Below, in pieces: positions 1-15,500 of a stretch of 64,000 nt of DNA (the first letter of the stretch is position 1; each line of letters opens with the position of its first letter). Origin of the DNA: Massilia sp. WG5. GTDB lineage: Bacteria; Pseudomonadota; Gammaproteobacteria; Burkholderiales; Burkholderiaceae_D. Location: contig NZ_CP012640.2 of NCBI RefSeq assembly GCF_001412595.2, positions 3,286,001 through 3,350,000 of the forward strand, in the 5' to 3' direction. The translations under genes were made by a program, and so were the position numbers. The notes beneath the pieces are model-generated. The model had not been told where the DNA came from. It did not search any database and saw only the letters and a list, made by a program, of their open reading frames with translations.

Positions 1-42
1 CATATGGAAACACTTCTCCGCGAGCGGCCATCGACGGCGTGA
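1..42 (+). CDS. Possible C-terminal tail of an upstream gene, cut by the window edge
   Basis: Frame 1 is open from the first base to a TGA at 40-42 and would encode a 13-residue tail (HMETLLRERPSTA). It would end just before the hydrolase gene on the same strand, as in an operon. The piece is too short to recognise, and an open frame this short can occur by chance, so this is only a flag that a gene may continue to the left. Confidence 0.2.
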   Translation, partial: HMETLLRERPSTA

Positions 43-83
43 ATTTTTGCGCGCATCATAGGTCGAATACCATGGGGGCCACC

Positions 84-794
84 ATGAATGCCAAGGCGCT
101 GATCCATATCCAGCACGAGGACATCGGCATGGAAGGCATGCTGGAGCTGCCGCACGAGGCGCTCGGCATCGTCCTGTTTGCGCACGGCAGCGGCAGCAGC
201 CGGCTCAGCCCGCGCAACAACTATGTCGCGCGCGTCCTGCGCGAGGCGAACATCGGCACCCTGCTGCTGGACCTGCTCAGCACCGAAGAAGAAGCCGATC
301 CCCACCACCGTTTCGACATCGCCCTGCTGACCCTGCGCCTGCGCACTGCAGCGCGCTGGCTGGCGCACGAGCCGGCAACGGCGCATCTGCCGCTGGGCCT
401 GTTCGGGGCCAGCACCGGCGCCGCCGCCGCGCTGCGGCTGGCGGGCGAGCCGCACCTGGGCGAACCCTACCTCGGCCACCTGACCCCCGACCGGCCGTAT
501 CCGCATGCGCCGTATCCGTCGATCGCCGCCGTGGTCTCGCGCGGCGGCCGGCCCGACCTGGCCGGGATCTCGGCCCTGCATGGCGTGACCGCGCCGACCC
601 TCCTGATCGTGGGCGGCAAGGACGGCGACGTGATCGACCTGAACCGGCAAGCCTTCGCCCAGCTGCATTGCCCGCGCGAGCTGGCGATCATCCCCGGCGC
701 CACCCACCTGTTCGAAGAACCGGGCGCGCTGGAAGAAGTGGCGCGGCTGGCCAGTGTCTGGTTCCGCGGGTGCTTTGCCCGCGATACGGGATGA
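84..794 (+). CDS. Dienelactone-hydrolase-like alpha/beta hydrolase
   Basis: A 236-residue cytoplasmic alpha/beta hydrolase of the dienelactone hydrolase/DUF-type group often found beside phosphoribosyltransferase genes. Visible features are an oxyanion-loop region FAHGSGSSR (about 33-40), the nucleophile elbow GASTG with Ser110, the VSRGGRPDL stretch typical of this group (about 151-159), an acid in GGKDGD, and the catalytic His in PGATHLFEEPGAL. The ATG at 84 is preferred; in-frame ATGs at 39 and 72 would add a non-conserved tail. Residues about 121-145 hold an extra proline/tyrosine-rich segment with duplicated GEP.LG and PYP units where relatives are short. The gene overlaps the next one by ATGA, so translation is probably coupled. 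The substrate is unknown. Confidence 0.75.
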   Translation: MNAKALIHIQHEDIGMEGMLELPHEALGIVLFAHGSGSSRLSPRNNYVARVLREANIGTLLLDLLSTEEEADPHHRFDIALLTLRLRTAARWLAHEPATAHLPLGLFGASTGAAAALRLAGEPHLGEPYLGHLTPDRPYPHAPYPSIAAVVSRGGRPDLAGISALHGVTAPTLLIVGGKDGDVIDLNRQAFAQLHCPRELAIIPGATHLFEEPGALEEVARLASVWFRGCFARDTG

Positions 795-1807
795 ATTCCC
801 GCGCCGCCGGGCTGCGCCTGCTGTTCGGCGGCGACGTGATGCTCGGGCGCCTGGCCGGCGACGCGCTGCTGCGCGAGGGCGTCGACTATCCGCTGGGCGC
901 CGTGTCTACCCTGCTGCGCGGCGCCGACCTCGCCATCGCCAACCTCGAATGCGCGATCTGCGAGCCGGCCGAGCGCTGGCACGGCGCCCCCAAAGCCTAT
1001 TATTTCCGCGCCCCGCCGCCGGCCGGCCAGGCGCTCGAGAATGCCGGCATCGGGCTGCTCAGCCTGGCCAACAACCACATCCTCGACTACGACGTGCAGG
1101 GACTATTGGATACCGTGCGCATCCTCGATGCGCACGGTATCGCGCATACCGGTGCGGGCGTCGGCCTGGCCGCCGCGCTGGCGCCGGCCATCGTCGAGAG
1201 GCAGGGCGTGCGGATCGGCATGGCGGCTTTCTGCGACCACCAGGACGACTTCGCCGCCACGCTTGAGCATCCCGGCATGGCCTGGCTCGGCCTGCACGAC
1301 GAAGCCGCCGCCATCGACGCCTTCGCGCGTGCGCTCGCGCCGCTGCGCGCGCAGGGCGTGCGCTGGCCCATCCTGTCGCTGCACTGGGGGCCGAACATGG
1401 CCAGCGAACCGTCGGCGCAGCAGCGGCGCCTGGCCCGGGCGGCGATCGATGTGGGGTGGAAGATCGTGTACGGGCACAGCGCGCACGTGTTCCAGGGCGT
1501 CGAGCTGTACGAGGGCTGCCCGATCCTGTATGCGGCGGGCGACCTGGTCGACGATTACGCGCCGGATCCGGCGTTTCGCAACGACCATCAACTGCTGTTC
1601 GAACTGGAACTGAGGGAGGATGCGCTGGAGCGGATCGTGATGCACCCGCTGTTCATCCGGCAGTGCCGGGTGTTCCCGGCAAACAGTGCGCAGCGGGGCT
1701 GGATCGCCGAGCGGATGCGCGGCTTGTGTAAAGAGCTGGGGACCGCGGCCGACATCGAAGGCGATCGCCTGGTGATCACGCCGCGGATGGAGAAGCCGCA
1801 CGAATGA
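791..1807 (+). CDS. CapA/PgsA-like metallophosphatase-fold protein
   Basis: A 338-residue CapA-family protein (poly-gamma-glutamate synthesis accessory type, metallophosphatase fold). The N-terminal FGGDVMLGR, the central LANNHILDY and the HWGPNM and [10 protein letters not shown] motifs are the metal-binding signature of the family. There is no membrane anchor, unlike true CapA/PgsA, so this belongs to the soluble branch found widely in bacteria that lack a polyglutamate capsule. The ATG at 791 overlaps the stop of the hydrolase (ATGA), implying co-translation; a longer frame from 668 is open but runs inside the upstream gene. Role is unproven; family membership is secure. Confidence 0.8.
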   Translation: MNSRAAGLRLLFGGDVMLGRLAGDALLREGVDYPLGAVSTLLRGADLAIANLECAICEPAERWHGAPKAYYFRAPPPAGQALENAGIGLLSLANNHILDYDVQGLLDTVRILDAHGIAHTGAGVGLAAALAPAIVERQGVRIGMAAFCDHQDDFAATLEHPGMAWLGLHDEAAAIDAFARALAPLRAQGVRWPILSLHWGPNMASEPSAQQRRLARAAIDVGWKIVYGHSAHVFQGVELYEGCPILYAAGDLVDDYAPDPAFRNDHQLLFELELREDALERIVMHPLFIRQCRVFPANSAQRGWIAERMRGLCKELGTAADIEGDRLVITPRMEKPHE

Positions 1808-1833
1808 AAAAGCGTCCCCGCAAGGCCGCTTTT
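1807..1833. terminator. Candidate bidirectional terminator between capA-like gene and gltD
   Basis: AAAAAGCG (1807-1814) pairs with CGCTTTT (1827-1833) around a C/G-rich loop, giving A/T-flanked arms on both strands. It sits between two convergent genes, where a shared terminator is expected. The stem is only 7 bp. Confidence 0.45.
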
Positions 1834-1855
1834 CGCTTCAGGCAGCTGTCGCCGA

Positions 1856-3319
<1,464 letters not shown>

Positions 3320-3341
3320 AATATTTTCCTTATCCGTTTCC

Positions 3342-3429
3342 GCGTCGCCCCCGCGCAGGCGAGGGTCCAGGTTCTGCGTGCGTTTTCGCTACGCATCCAC
3401 TTGGGTCCCCGCCTGCGCAGGGACGACGC
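3342..3429. repeat. REP-like long palindrome between gltB and gltD (PAQAG-type repeat)
   Basis: The left arm starts at 3342 with GCGTCGCCCCCGCGCAGGCG. The right arm ends at 3429, and its reverse complement starts GCGTCGTCCCTGCGCAGGCG. The arms match at most of about 28 positions around a 30-bp centre. Read in one frame it gives VVPAQAGTQ, a hallmark of a dispersed repeat common in beta- and gammaproteobacteria. It could form a stable mRNA hairpin between the two cistrons and adjust the gltB:gltD ratio. Confidence 0.75.
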
Positions 3430-3441
3430 TATTTGCTGTTC

Positions 3442-8163
<4,722 letters not shown>

Positions 8164-8278
8164 GGGAAGCTCCGCTGCATTTTTGAAGAGATCGAAGGGC
8201 GAGAGTAAAGCACACGCCGGTAAACATCAATCACAACAATTAGGGTCGGAGTCGAATTAACTTGGTTTTCGCGTCCGG

Positions 8279-9148
8279 TCAAAATAAATAGGGACACAGT
8301 GAAAGCAGGCCGAGCGCGGGCGGACAGGGGCGCAATATCGATCGGCGGCGCGGATACCGTCAGTCGGACGTGGCCTGGTCCGCCGCCGGCTTGAGCTTGA
8401 AAGGCCGGCCCCGCTTGGCCGGCAGGATCTGCCGTTTGGTCTTCTTTTCCAGCTCGGCCTTGAAGGCATGCGAGCCGACCGGCCAGCCTTTTGCCAGTCC
8501 GGTCCCGATCAGCGTCCCTTCGTCGCTGCCATAGCCCTGCTGCACCAGTTCGATGTAGGCGGCTTCGCGCTGGAAAGGCGTGTTGCCGAGACTCCAATAC
8601 AACATATGCTCGGTGACCAGCGGATCGGCGCGCACGCCGGCATGGTGGGCATAGCTGGACCAGCGGTAGTCGAGCGGGCCGGATGCCAGTCCAGCCTGCA
8701 CCGGAGCGAGCTCGACGTAGCGGCTGCAGGCCAGCAGCCAGGAAGCGGCATCGACCAGCGAGGTGCGGAAGCGTCCCTGGAACAGGGTGCCCGAACGGCC
8801 GTGCTTGGCGTTGAACCAGGGGACGTAATGGCGGCCGACTTTCTGCATCATCAGCGCCAGTCCCTCTTCGTCGGACGGGGTGGCCAGCAGGATGACATGG
8901 CTCGGCATCAGCACCCAGGCGTGCACGGCCACCTTGTACAGCCGGGCGCATTCCTTCAGCCAGCCGAGGAAGCGCTCATGGTCTTCGTCGTCGCGGAAAA
9001 TCGTCTGGTTGTCGTTGCCGCGCTGGAGGATGAGGTGCGGCTGGTGCGGCAGGATGAGGCGGGGTTGGCGGGCCATGGCGTCGTGGGAAATCGTCGGAAA
9101 CCAGGATTCTAGCGCAGCCGGCCTGCTCTGTCCCCGATTAATTTTTCA
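8279..9148 (-). mobile_element. RAYT element bounded by imperfect inverted repeats
   Basis: The transposase gene at 8360-9076 is flanked by related sequences in opposite orientation. On the left (8279-8316) is an A/T-rich run followed by GGGACAC and AGCAGGCCG. On the right (9111-9148) the reverse complement reads an A/T-rich run, GGGGACAGAGCAGGCCGG. Small gaps separate the arms. This looks like a captured or single-copy RAYT unit; no target-site duplication was identified. A partial second copy of the right end (CCTGTCCCCAATTG) lies at about 9172-9186. Confidence 0.5.
8360..9076 (-). CDS. REP-associated tyrosine transposase (RAYT), IS200-like, HUH motif altered
   Basis: A 238-residue Y1-transposase-family protein of the RAYT group, single-strand DNA nucleases thought to mobilise REP palindromes. 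Family marks: N-terminal MARQPRLILPHQPHLILQRG, VHAWVLMPSH, the GTLFQGRFRTSLVD segment, and SRYVELAPVQAGL-DYRWSSY. The metal-binding HUH motif, normally H-hydrophobic-H, here reads His60-Val61-Ile62, so the second histidine is absent, which predicts loss of or weakened nuclease activity. The C-terminus is basic (KKTKRQILPAKRGRPFKLK) and probably binds DNA. REP-like palindromes are present nearby at 3342, 12524, 18337 and 23403. The reading frame is otherwise intact. Confidence 0.85.
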   Translation of the reverse strand: MARQPRLILPHQPHLILQRGNDNQTIFRDDEDHERFLGWLKECARLYKVAVHAWVLMPSHVILLATPSDEEGLALMMQKVGRHYVPWFNAKHGRSGTLFQGRFRTSLVDAASWLLACSRYVELAPVQAGLASGPLDYRWSSYAHHAGVRADPLVTEHMLYWSLGNTPFQREAAYIELVQQGYGSDEGTLIGTGLAKGWPVGSHAFKAELEKKTKRQILPAKRGRPFKLKPAADQATSD

Positions 9149-9312
9149 AGAATCCACATACGTATTGGCCCTGTCCCCAATTGAGCATTACGGGGAAATC
9201 TGCGGTATTGAGCAGGCTCATGACGATCACCCTCCAAACTCAGCACACTAGAGCTTGCCGTAAGGAAACATTTAAACAGGCAAGCGCACAAATTAACAAT
9301 TGCGAGGATGAG

Positions 9313-10140
9313 ATGAGCTTGGAAACGATGGATCGACGTTCTTTCGCCGCCACGACGCTGGGTTTGTTGATCGGCCAGGCAGCGACCGTGAAGGCCGCGG
9401 GCATGACGATGGTCAGCGCGCCCGCCCGGCCGAAGACCTTTGTCCTGGTCCATGGGGCCTGGTATGGCGGATGGTGCTGGGAGAAAGTCGCGCAGGGCCT
9501 GCGCGCCCAGGGCCATATCGTCAGCACCCCGACCTGCCCCGGGCTCGGCGAACAAGCGCACCTGCTGTCGAAGGACATTTCGCTCACGACCTTCATCACG
9601 AGCGTCACCAAGCACATCGTCTACCAGAACCTGAACGACGTGATCCTGGTCGGCAGCGGTTTCGGCGGCGTGGTGATCAGCGGCGTCGCCGACCGCATCC
9701 CCAGCCAGCTCAGGAATCTCGTGTATGTCGACGCGATGGTGCTGGAGAGCGGGATGTCGGTATTCGAAGGCCAGCCTGCCGCGGTCACGAAGAAACGCCT
9801 GGAACAGGTGGCCGCGCAGGGGAAAGGCATGGCGATTCCGGTGCCGCCGGCCGGCAGCTCCTACCGCGGCGTCGACCGGAAGACGCTGGCCTGGCTCCTG
9901 CCGCGCCTGACCCCGCAGCCGGTCGGGACGTATCAGGAGAAATTGGTGCTGAATAATGCGCTGGGCAATGGGGTGCCGCGCACCTATGTCGACTGCACCG
10001 CTTCACCGTTCGAGCCGCTGGTCGAGGTCAAGAAAAGCCTGAAGCGGCAAGGCGGCTGGAACTGGGTCGAGCTGCCCACCCATCACGATCCGATGATCAC
10101 CGAGCCGCAGATGCTGGGCGAGTTCCTGGCGCGGGTCTAG
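9313..10140 (+). CDS. Tat-exported alpha/beta hydrolase homologue lacking the nucleophile serine
   Basis: A 275-residue alpha/beta hydrolase-fold protein of the EstA/MenH-like 'LVHGAWYGGWCW' group. The N-terminus has a twin-arginine signal (DRRSFAATTLGLL, 7-19). The HGAWYGG oxyanion loop is near 48-53 and a C-terminal HHDPMIT His is kept. The nucleophile elbow, normally GHS.GG, reads G114-S115-G116-F-G-G: serine sits where His is expected and glycine replaces the nucleophile. The codons (ggc agc ggt) are unambiguous. It is probably a non-catalytic or altered-chemistry member. Start is ATG 9313; ATG 9328 is an alternative, still with the RR motif. Its stop overlaps that of the convergent small gene at CTAG. 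Confidence 0.75.
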   Translation: MSLETMDRRSFAATTLGLLIGQAATVKAAGMTMVSAPARPKTFVLVHGAWYGGWCWEKVAQGLRAQGHIVSTPTCPGLGEQAHLLSKDISLTTFITSVTKHIVYQNLNDVILVGSGFGGVVISGVADRIPSQLRNLVYVDAMVLESGMSVFEGQPAAVTKKRLEQVAAQGKGMAIPVPPAGSSYRGVDRKTLAWLLPRLTPQPVGTYQEKLVLNNALGNGVPRTYVDCTASPFEPLVEVKKSLKRQGGWNWVELPTHHDPMITEPQMLGEFLARV

Positions 10141-10397
10141 GGAACACGGACGAACAGTCCATCAAACGGCGGCTCGGGCCAGACCAGCCTCCACACTTCC
10201 CGGCTCTGCAGGTGCAGGTACCAGACCTCGGCCGGGATCAGGCCCGCATCCCTGCCGTCGTGGCGGTAGGGGTCGGCGACCGGCACCTGCCGCGCCAGTC
10301 CGCCGCTGACCTGCCCCAGCATCCAGCGTTCGAAGCTGCGGAACTCGGCCAGGCTGACGAATCCGTCGACTTGTTCCCAGGGACAGCAAAACCTCAT
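10137..10397 (-). CDS. Small conserved-looking hypothetical protein
   Basis: An 86-residue protein with no recognised domain. It is rich in aromatic residues (WEQVDGF, FRSFERWML, VWYLHLQSREVWRLVWPEPPFDG), which argues for a folded soluble protein. The ATG at 10397 is preceded by ACGAGG at 7-8 bases, favouring it over the upstream ATG at 10433. It is convergent with the hydrolase (stops overlap in CTAG) and lies 60 bp downstream of the response regulator gene on the same strand, so it may be the last gene of that operon. Confidence 0.55.
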   Translation of the reverse strand: MRFCCPWEQVDGFVSLAEFRSFERWMLGQVSGGLARQVPVADPYRHDGRDAGLIPAEVWYLHLQSREVWRLVWPEPPFDGLFVRVP

Positions 10398-10457
10398 GGC
10401 CAACCTCGTTCGGGCGATGCGCGTGAGCGTCAATGTACCCGAAATCGGCCGGCCGGA

Positions 10458-11138
10458 TCAGGCCAGCGTAAACCCGGCCGACAGGCTGTAGCCCTCGCCG
10501 TAGGCGCTGCGCAGCGGCAGGTCCTGGCCAAGGCCCGTTCGCGCCTTCTTGCGCAGGCGGTAGACCAGCATGTCGACGCGGCGGCTGGCGTCCGGGTCGT
10601 CGCCGCCCATGCCGGCCACGATCACCTGGCGCGGCACCGGCCGGGTGTTGATGGTCAGCAGGTGCAGGAAGTTGCACTCTTTTTCGGTCAGGTCAATCAC
10701 CTTGCCCATCAGCTCGAGCTGGCGGGCGGACACGCGCAGGGTCCACTTGCTCGGCGCCGGCGGCGGCGCCGAGGGGCGTACGCGGCGGTCGAGCGCCTCG
10801 ATGTGGGCGGCCAGTTCGGGGAACTTGATCGGCTTGGTCAGATAGTGGTCCGCGCCCAGGCGCAGGCCGAGGATGCGGTTGTCGAATGCGACCCGGCCGG
10901 TCAGGACCAGCAGGCCGATCTCGGGATACAGCTGGCGCATCCGCGGGATGACGTTGAACCCGTCTTCATCCGGCAATCCGAGGTCGAGCACCACCACTGC
11001 GGCGGGGGTGCGGGTCAGCGCCGCCCACATGTCGCCGGCCGTGGTCGCAATCGTGACCTCGTGGCCGAGTTCCTTGAGGAAATCAGCCATGTCGCCGGCA
11101 TATTCGCCATTGTCTTCAACAATCAGTATTTGCGTCAT
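10458..11138 (-). CDS. OmpR-family response regulator
   Basis: A 226-residue two-component response regulator. The receiver domain (1-120) has acidic pocket residues Glu8/Asp9, phospho-acceptor Asp52 in VVLDLGLPDEDG, and the conserved Lys in YLTKPIK. The C-terminal winged-helix DNA-binding domain (about 130-225) shows the family pattern (LTEKECNFLHLLTINTRPVPRQVI; DPDASRRVDMLVYRLRKKAR; LPLRSAYGEGYSL). It lies 53 bp downstream of the histidine kinase gene on the same strand, its evident partner. The signal and regulon are unknown. Confidence 0.92.
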   Translation of the reverse strand: MTQILIVEDNGEYAGDMADFLKELGHEVTIATTAGDMWAALTRTPAAVVVLDLGLPDEDGFNVIPRMRQLYPEIGLLVLTGRVAFDNRILGLRLGADHYLTKPIKFPELAAHIEALDRRVRPSAPPPAPSKWTLRVSARQLELMGKVIDLTEKECNFLHLLTINTRPVPRQVIVAGMGGDDPDASRRVDMLVYRLRKKARTGLGQDLPLRSAYGEGYSLSAGFTLA

Positions 11139-11191
11139 GGGTTGGCCATGTATTTTTAATTCGTTTTTACCCGACTCTCTCGCCGGGGCGG

Positions 11192-12361
11192 CTATCCATG
11201 TAGGCCGTTCCGATTATCACTGCTGGTCTCGCTGGAAGCAAGACCTTTCCCCGGCGCATCCTGCACCGGCAAACACAGCCGGAACTCGGCGCCGCCCCCC
11301 GGCGCCGCCACATGGTCGAGCGTGCCGCCATGGACTTCGACCACCGAGCGCGCCATGTACAGACCCAGGCCGCTGCCCGGCAGGCCGGCGGCATTGCTGC
11401 CGCGGTAGCCCTTGTCGAAGACGCGCGGCAGGTCCGCCGGCGGCACGCCCGGGCCGGCATCGCGCAGCGCCAGCACCACGCCATTTCCGGCACGCTGTCC
11501 CAGCACGGTGAGCGCACTGCCGGCCGGCGTGTAGCGCAAGGCATTGTCGAGCAGGATCTTCAACGCCAGGCGCAGGCCGGCAGGCTCGCCGCGCAGCAGC
11601 GCCGGCAGTTCGTCCGCCTGCAGCTGCACCGGGCGGCCGGCCACGCGCGCCTGCGCCACCAGTTCTTCCAGCAGCAGGCGCGGCGCCACCGTGTTCGGCT
11701 GGCGCTGCCGTCCCAGCGCCGCCATCCGCTCCGGCGACAGGTAGTCGTCCAGCATCGCGATCAGGCGGTCGGTCGCGTTCGCGATCTTGCGGTGGCGCTG
11801 GCGCGTCGCCTCGTCGGCGCCGGCGTTGGTCGCTTCGAGCCGCTGGATGGCGCCGTCGATGGTCGACAGCGGCGTGCGGAATTCGTGGTTCAGCATGCTG
11901 GCGAAGCGTTTCTGCTCGCGCTCGCGCGCGCGCCGCGCCGACTGGTCGCGCACGTACCCGGCCAGCGCCTGCGCCCTGCCCGCCTGGTCCAGCAGCAGGG
12001 TCGAGATCACCTCCAGCGGCACTTCGCGCCCGTCCGGGCGCAGCAGCTCGAACTCGCGCACCACGCGCAGGCGCGAACCGTCGCCCGCGGCGAAGCGGCG
12101 CAGGCGTTCCTGCAGGCCGGTGCAAAGCGGCGCAAGGGGACTTTCCCGATTTGTAGCAAATTGATCATGAACATCGGAAGCGCCATAACCCAGCATCTCG
12201 TTGACATGAGGGCTGATATAGACCGGCAGGCCGCTCGTGCAATCGATGATGAAGACCAGGTCGCCGCCGAGTTCGGCAATGGCGCGGAAGGCCTCGGCCG
12301 TGGCCAGCATGGCGTTCGGCTCCGCATGACTGGGCAGAGAAACGGGAGCGCTGCGCGCCAT
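11192..12361 (-). CDS. PAS-domain sensor histidine kinase, soluble
   Basis: A 389-residue histidine kinase with no membrane segments. An N-terminal PAS domain (about 22-140, DLVFIIDCTSGLPVYISPHVNEMLGYG) is followed by the dimerisation/phospho-acceptor helix with His159 in LNHEFRTPLSTIDG. The ATP-binding domain has the N box ILLDNALRYTPAG, the G1 box DAGPGVPP, and G2 GSGLGLYMARSVVEVHGG. The lack of transmembrane helices implies a cytoplasmic signal sensed by the PAS domain. It precedes the OmpR-type regulator by 53 bp, forming a two-gene system. Confidence 0.92.
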   Translation of the reverse strand: MARSAPVSLPSHAEPNAMLATAEAFRAIAELGGDLVFIIDCTSGLPVYISPHVNEMLGYGASDVHDQFATNRESPLAPLCTGLQERLRRFAAGDGSRLRVVREFELLRPDGREVPLEVISTLLLDQAGRAQALAGYVRDQSARRAREREQKRFASMLNHEFRTPLSTIDGAIQRLEATNAGADEATRQRHRKIANATDRLIAMLDDYLSPERMAALGRQRQPNTVAPRLLLEELVAQARVAGRPVQLQADELPALLRGEPAGLRLALKILLDNALRYTPAGSALTVLGQRAGNGVVLALRDAGPGVPPADLPRVFDKGYRGSNAAGLPGSGLGLYMARSVVEVHGGTLDHVAAPGGGAEFRLCLPVQDAPGKGLASSETSSDNRNGLHG

Positions 12362-12523
12362 AGTACCTTCAGGAAAGTATGTTCACCCGGGAAGTATAGT
12401 GCTCAGCCTGCAGGTTTGTATAGGAAAGCGACTCCCAGGCGTTGCATTGGGCACGCATGGCGCATGCTTCGCTAACTTCTGTAAAGACGAAGGCAATATG
12501 CAGCCAACATGGCGTTACAGTAA

Positions 12524-12557
12524 AAACGTCGTCCCTGCGGAGGCGGCGACGACGTTT
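12524..12557. terminator. REP-type palindrome acting as likely terminator of the SNF2 gene
   Basis: AAACGTCGTC (12524-12533) pairs perfectly with GACGACGTTT (12548-12557) around a 14-base loop. On the minus strand the hairpin is followed by TTTTTA, so it resembles a rho-independent terminator just past the helicase stop codon at 12568. The arm shares the GTCGTCC core of the other palindromes in this window. Confidence 0.6.
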
Positions 12558-12567
12558 CAGGTACTGC

Positions 12568-15500
12568 CTAGTCTTCCAGCGGCGCGAAGATGGCCTGCAG
12601 GTCTTCCTGCGTCAGCGCCATCTTCTGCGATTCGCCTTCGGCCAGGATCGACTGCGCCAGCTCCGACTTCTTCTGCTGCAGCAGCTGGATCTTCTCTTCC
12701 AGCGTCCCCTTCGCGATCAGCTTGAAGACGAACACCGGCTTGTCCTGGCCGATGCGCCAGGCGCGGTCGGTGGCCTGGTTTTCGGCCGCCGGGTTCCACC
12801 ACGGGTCGTAGTGGATCACGGTGTCGGCCGCGGTCAGGTTCAGGCCGACGCCGCCGGCCTTCAGGCTGATCAGGAAGATCGGCACCGCGCCCTGCTGGAA
12901 GGCGGCGACTTGGGCCGAGCGGTCGCGGGTTTCGCCGGTCAGCAGCGCATAGCGGATGCCGCGCGCTTCCAGCTCTTCCTCGATCAGCGCCAGCATGCTG
13001 GTGAACTGCGAGAACACCAGGATCTTGCGGCCTTCGCCCAGCAGGTCGTCGACCATCTGCATCAGGTCGGTCAGCTTGGCCGATATCGCCGCCGTGTTCT
13101 TGCGCGACGGCATGGCTTTCACCAGGCGCGGGTCGCAGCAGACCTGGCGCAGTTTCAGCAAGGCTTCGAGGATCACGATCTGGCTGCGCGCCACGCCCTT
13201 GCGGTCGATTTCCTCGCGCACCTTCTTGTCCATCGCCAGGCGCACGGTCTCGTACAGGTCGCGCTGCGGGCCGCTGAGCTCGATACGGCGAATCATCTCC
13301 GTCTTCTCCGGCAGCTCCTTGGCCACGTGGTCCTTGGTCCGGCGCAGCAGGAAAGGCTTGATGCGGCGGTTGAGCAGGGAGCGGCGCACCGGATCGTCCT
13401 GGCGTTCGATCGGATGGCGGAACTGGCTGTTGAAGGTCTTCTCGTCGCCGAGCAGGCCCGGCAGCAGGAAGTGGAACTGCGACCACAGTTCGCCCAGGTG
13501 GTTCTCCAGCGGCGTGCCGGACAGGCACAGGCGGTGGCGCGCATTCAGCGAGCCGGCCGTCTGCGCCGCCTTCGAGCGGGTGTTCTTGATGTAGTGCGAT
13601 TCGTCCAGGATCACTAGGTGGTACTGGTGCTCGCGCAGCTTTTCCTCGTCGCGCGGCAGCAGCGCGTAGGTGGTCAGCACGATGTCGGCCTGCTCGATCT
13701 GGTCGAACAGCTCCATGCGCTCCTTACCCTGCAGCAGCAGCACCTTCAGGCTGGGGGCGAAGCGCGCGGCTTCTTCCATCCAGTTCATCATCAGGCTGGT
13801 CGGCGCGATGACCAGCGCCGGGCTGGTGAGCCGGCCCGCTTCCTTTTCGGTCAGGATGTGGGCGATGGTCTGCACGGTCTTGCCAAGACCCATGTCGTCG
13901 GCCAGGATGCCGCCCAGGTCGTACTCGCGCAGGAACTGCATCCAGGCCAGGCCGTCGAGCTGGTAGTCGCGCAGGGTCGCCTGCAGGCCTTTCGGGGCGT
14001 CGACCTTCTTGACCTTGCCGAACTGGCTGAGCTTGCGGCCGGTCTCGCGCAGGCGTTCGCCGCCGGTCCAGGTGAACTCGGCGCCGCGCGCCAGCTCTTC
14101 CAGGCGGGCCGCGTCCAGCGTCGACAGGCGCACCTTGGCCTTGATCTTGTCGTTGAAATACAACTCGCCCAGCGTCGACAGGATGGGCTTGACGCGGCCC
14201 CAGGGCAGCGCCACGCGCACGCCGTCGGGGAGCGTGGCCAGCATCTGGTCGGCTTCCAGGTGGGCGGCCAGCACCTCGGGATTGAAATCGAGGGGCGCGC
14301 TACGGATCAGCTGGACCAGCACCGGCAGCAGCGGCACGCGCTTGCGGTTGACGACGATGCCCAGCTCCAGCTCGAACCAGGCGTTGCCGGCCTCGGCCGG
14401 CTCGTCGATGTCGGCATACCAGTCCTCGACCGGCACCACGTCGTAGCGGTACTTGGCCGACTTCTGCACCTGCCAGCCGAGGTCGGTCAAGGATTCGAGG
14501 TCGTTGCCGGCAAAGCGCAGCCATTGCGCCTGGCCGTCCAGCAGCAGGGCGCCGGACAGCGAGCTCAGCGGCATGGTGGCCGGCTTGCGGAAACCCATCT
14601 TGTTCAGGATGTCCAGGGCCTTCGCCTCGGCGGCTTCGTCGCGCTCGATGATCTCGGTGACGTCGCCGATCTGGCGTACCACGCGCTGGGCCGGGTCGAA
14701 GGAGATGCGCTGGCCGTCGTAGTCGAAGGCGAGGACGGCGAAGTCCTGCCAGCGCTGGCCCGTGCCTTCGGCCACCGGAAGCGCATCCAGCATCAGGTGC
14801 GGCACCGGCTTGACGTCGTCGCGCAGGCGTTGCGTGAGCGGCTGCGGCAGCGGCATCAGCTGCTGCAGGCCGTGCGCCAGCAGCAGTTGCGATACGCGCT
14901 TCTTGTCGTTGCCGCCCAGCGCCGGGGCCTGGGCCACCAGCGCCTGCAGTTCGGCCAGCGAAATGTCGACGCCGCCGCGATTCAGCTCGAGAGGTCCGCA
15001 GGACAGGTTGTCGATGTACCACGGCGGATCGGTCGGCAGCATGTAGTCGACCAGGTCGGCGCCGGCGTGCGTGGCGCCCTTGGCCGGTTCCACCGACCAG
15101 CCAAGCTTGGCCACGCGGCCCTCGTCGCGCCACGCCAGGCTGGCCTTGCGCACCGGGCCGGCCTGCAGCGGATACAGCAGGCCGTTGCCCATGTCGGACC
15201 ACGAGTTCGCCCACAGCAGCTTGCCCTGCGCCAACAGTTGTTGCAGCAGAATGGCGCCGACCTTGCCCTTCGGCTCGGTGGCGCTGCTGCTCTGGTTCGA
15301 CCCGCTGCGCATGGCGATGAAGAAACGGACCAGGTCCTCGTCGTCGCCTTCCAGGTAAGCGGGCGGGGCCGACAGCAGCGAAAACACCTCGCCCACCGGA
15401 CTCGCCGCGGCGACGTCGCCGTTCGGGCGCAGACGCGCCTTGCACAAGCACACAGCGACGTGGCGGCCGCCGCTGGTCGGGGCCATGACATAAACGAATT

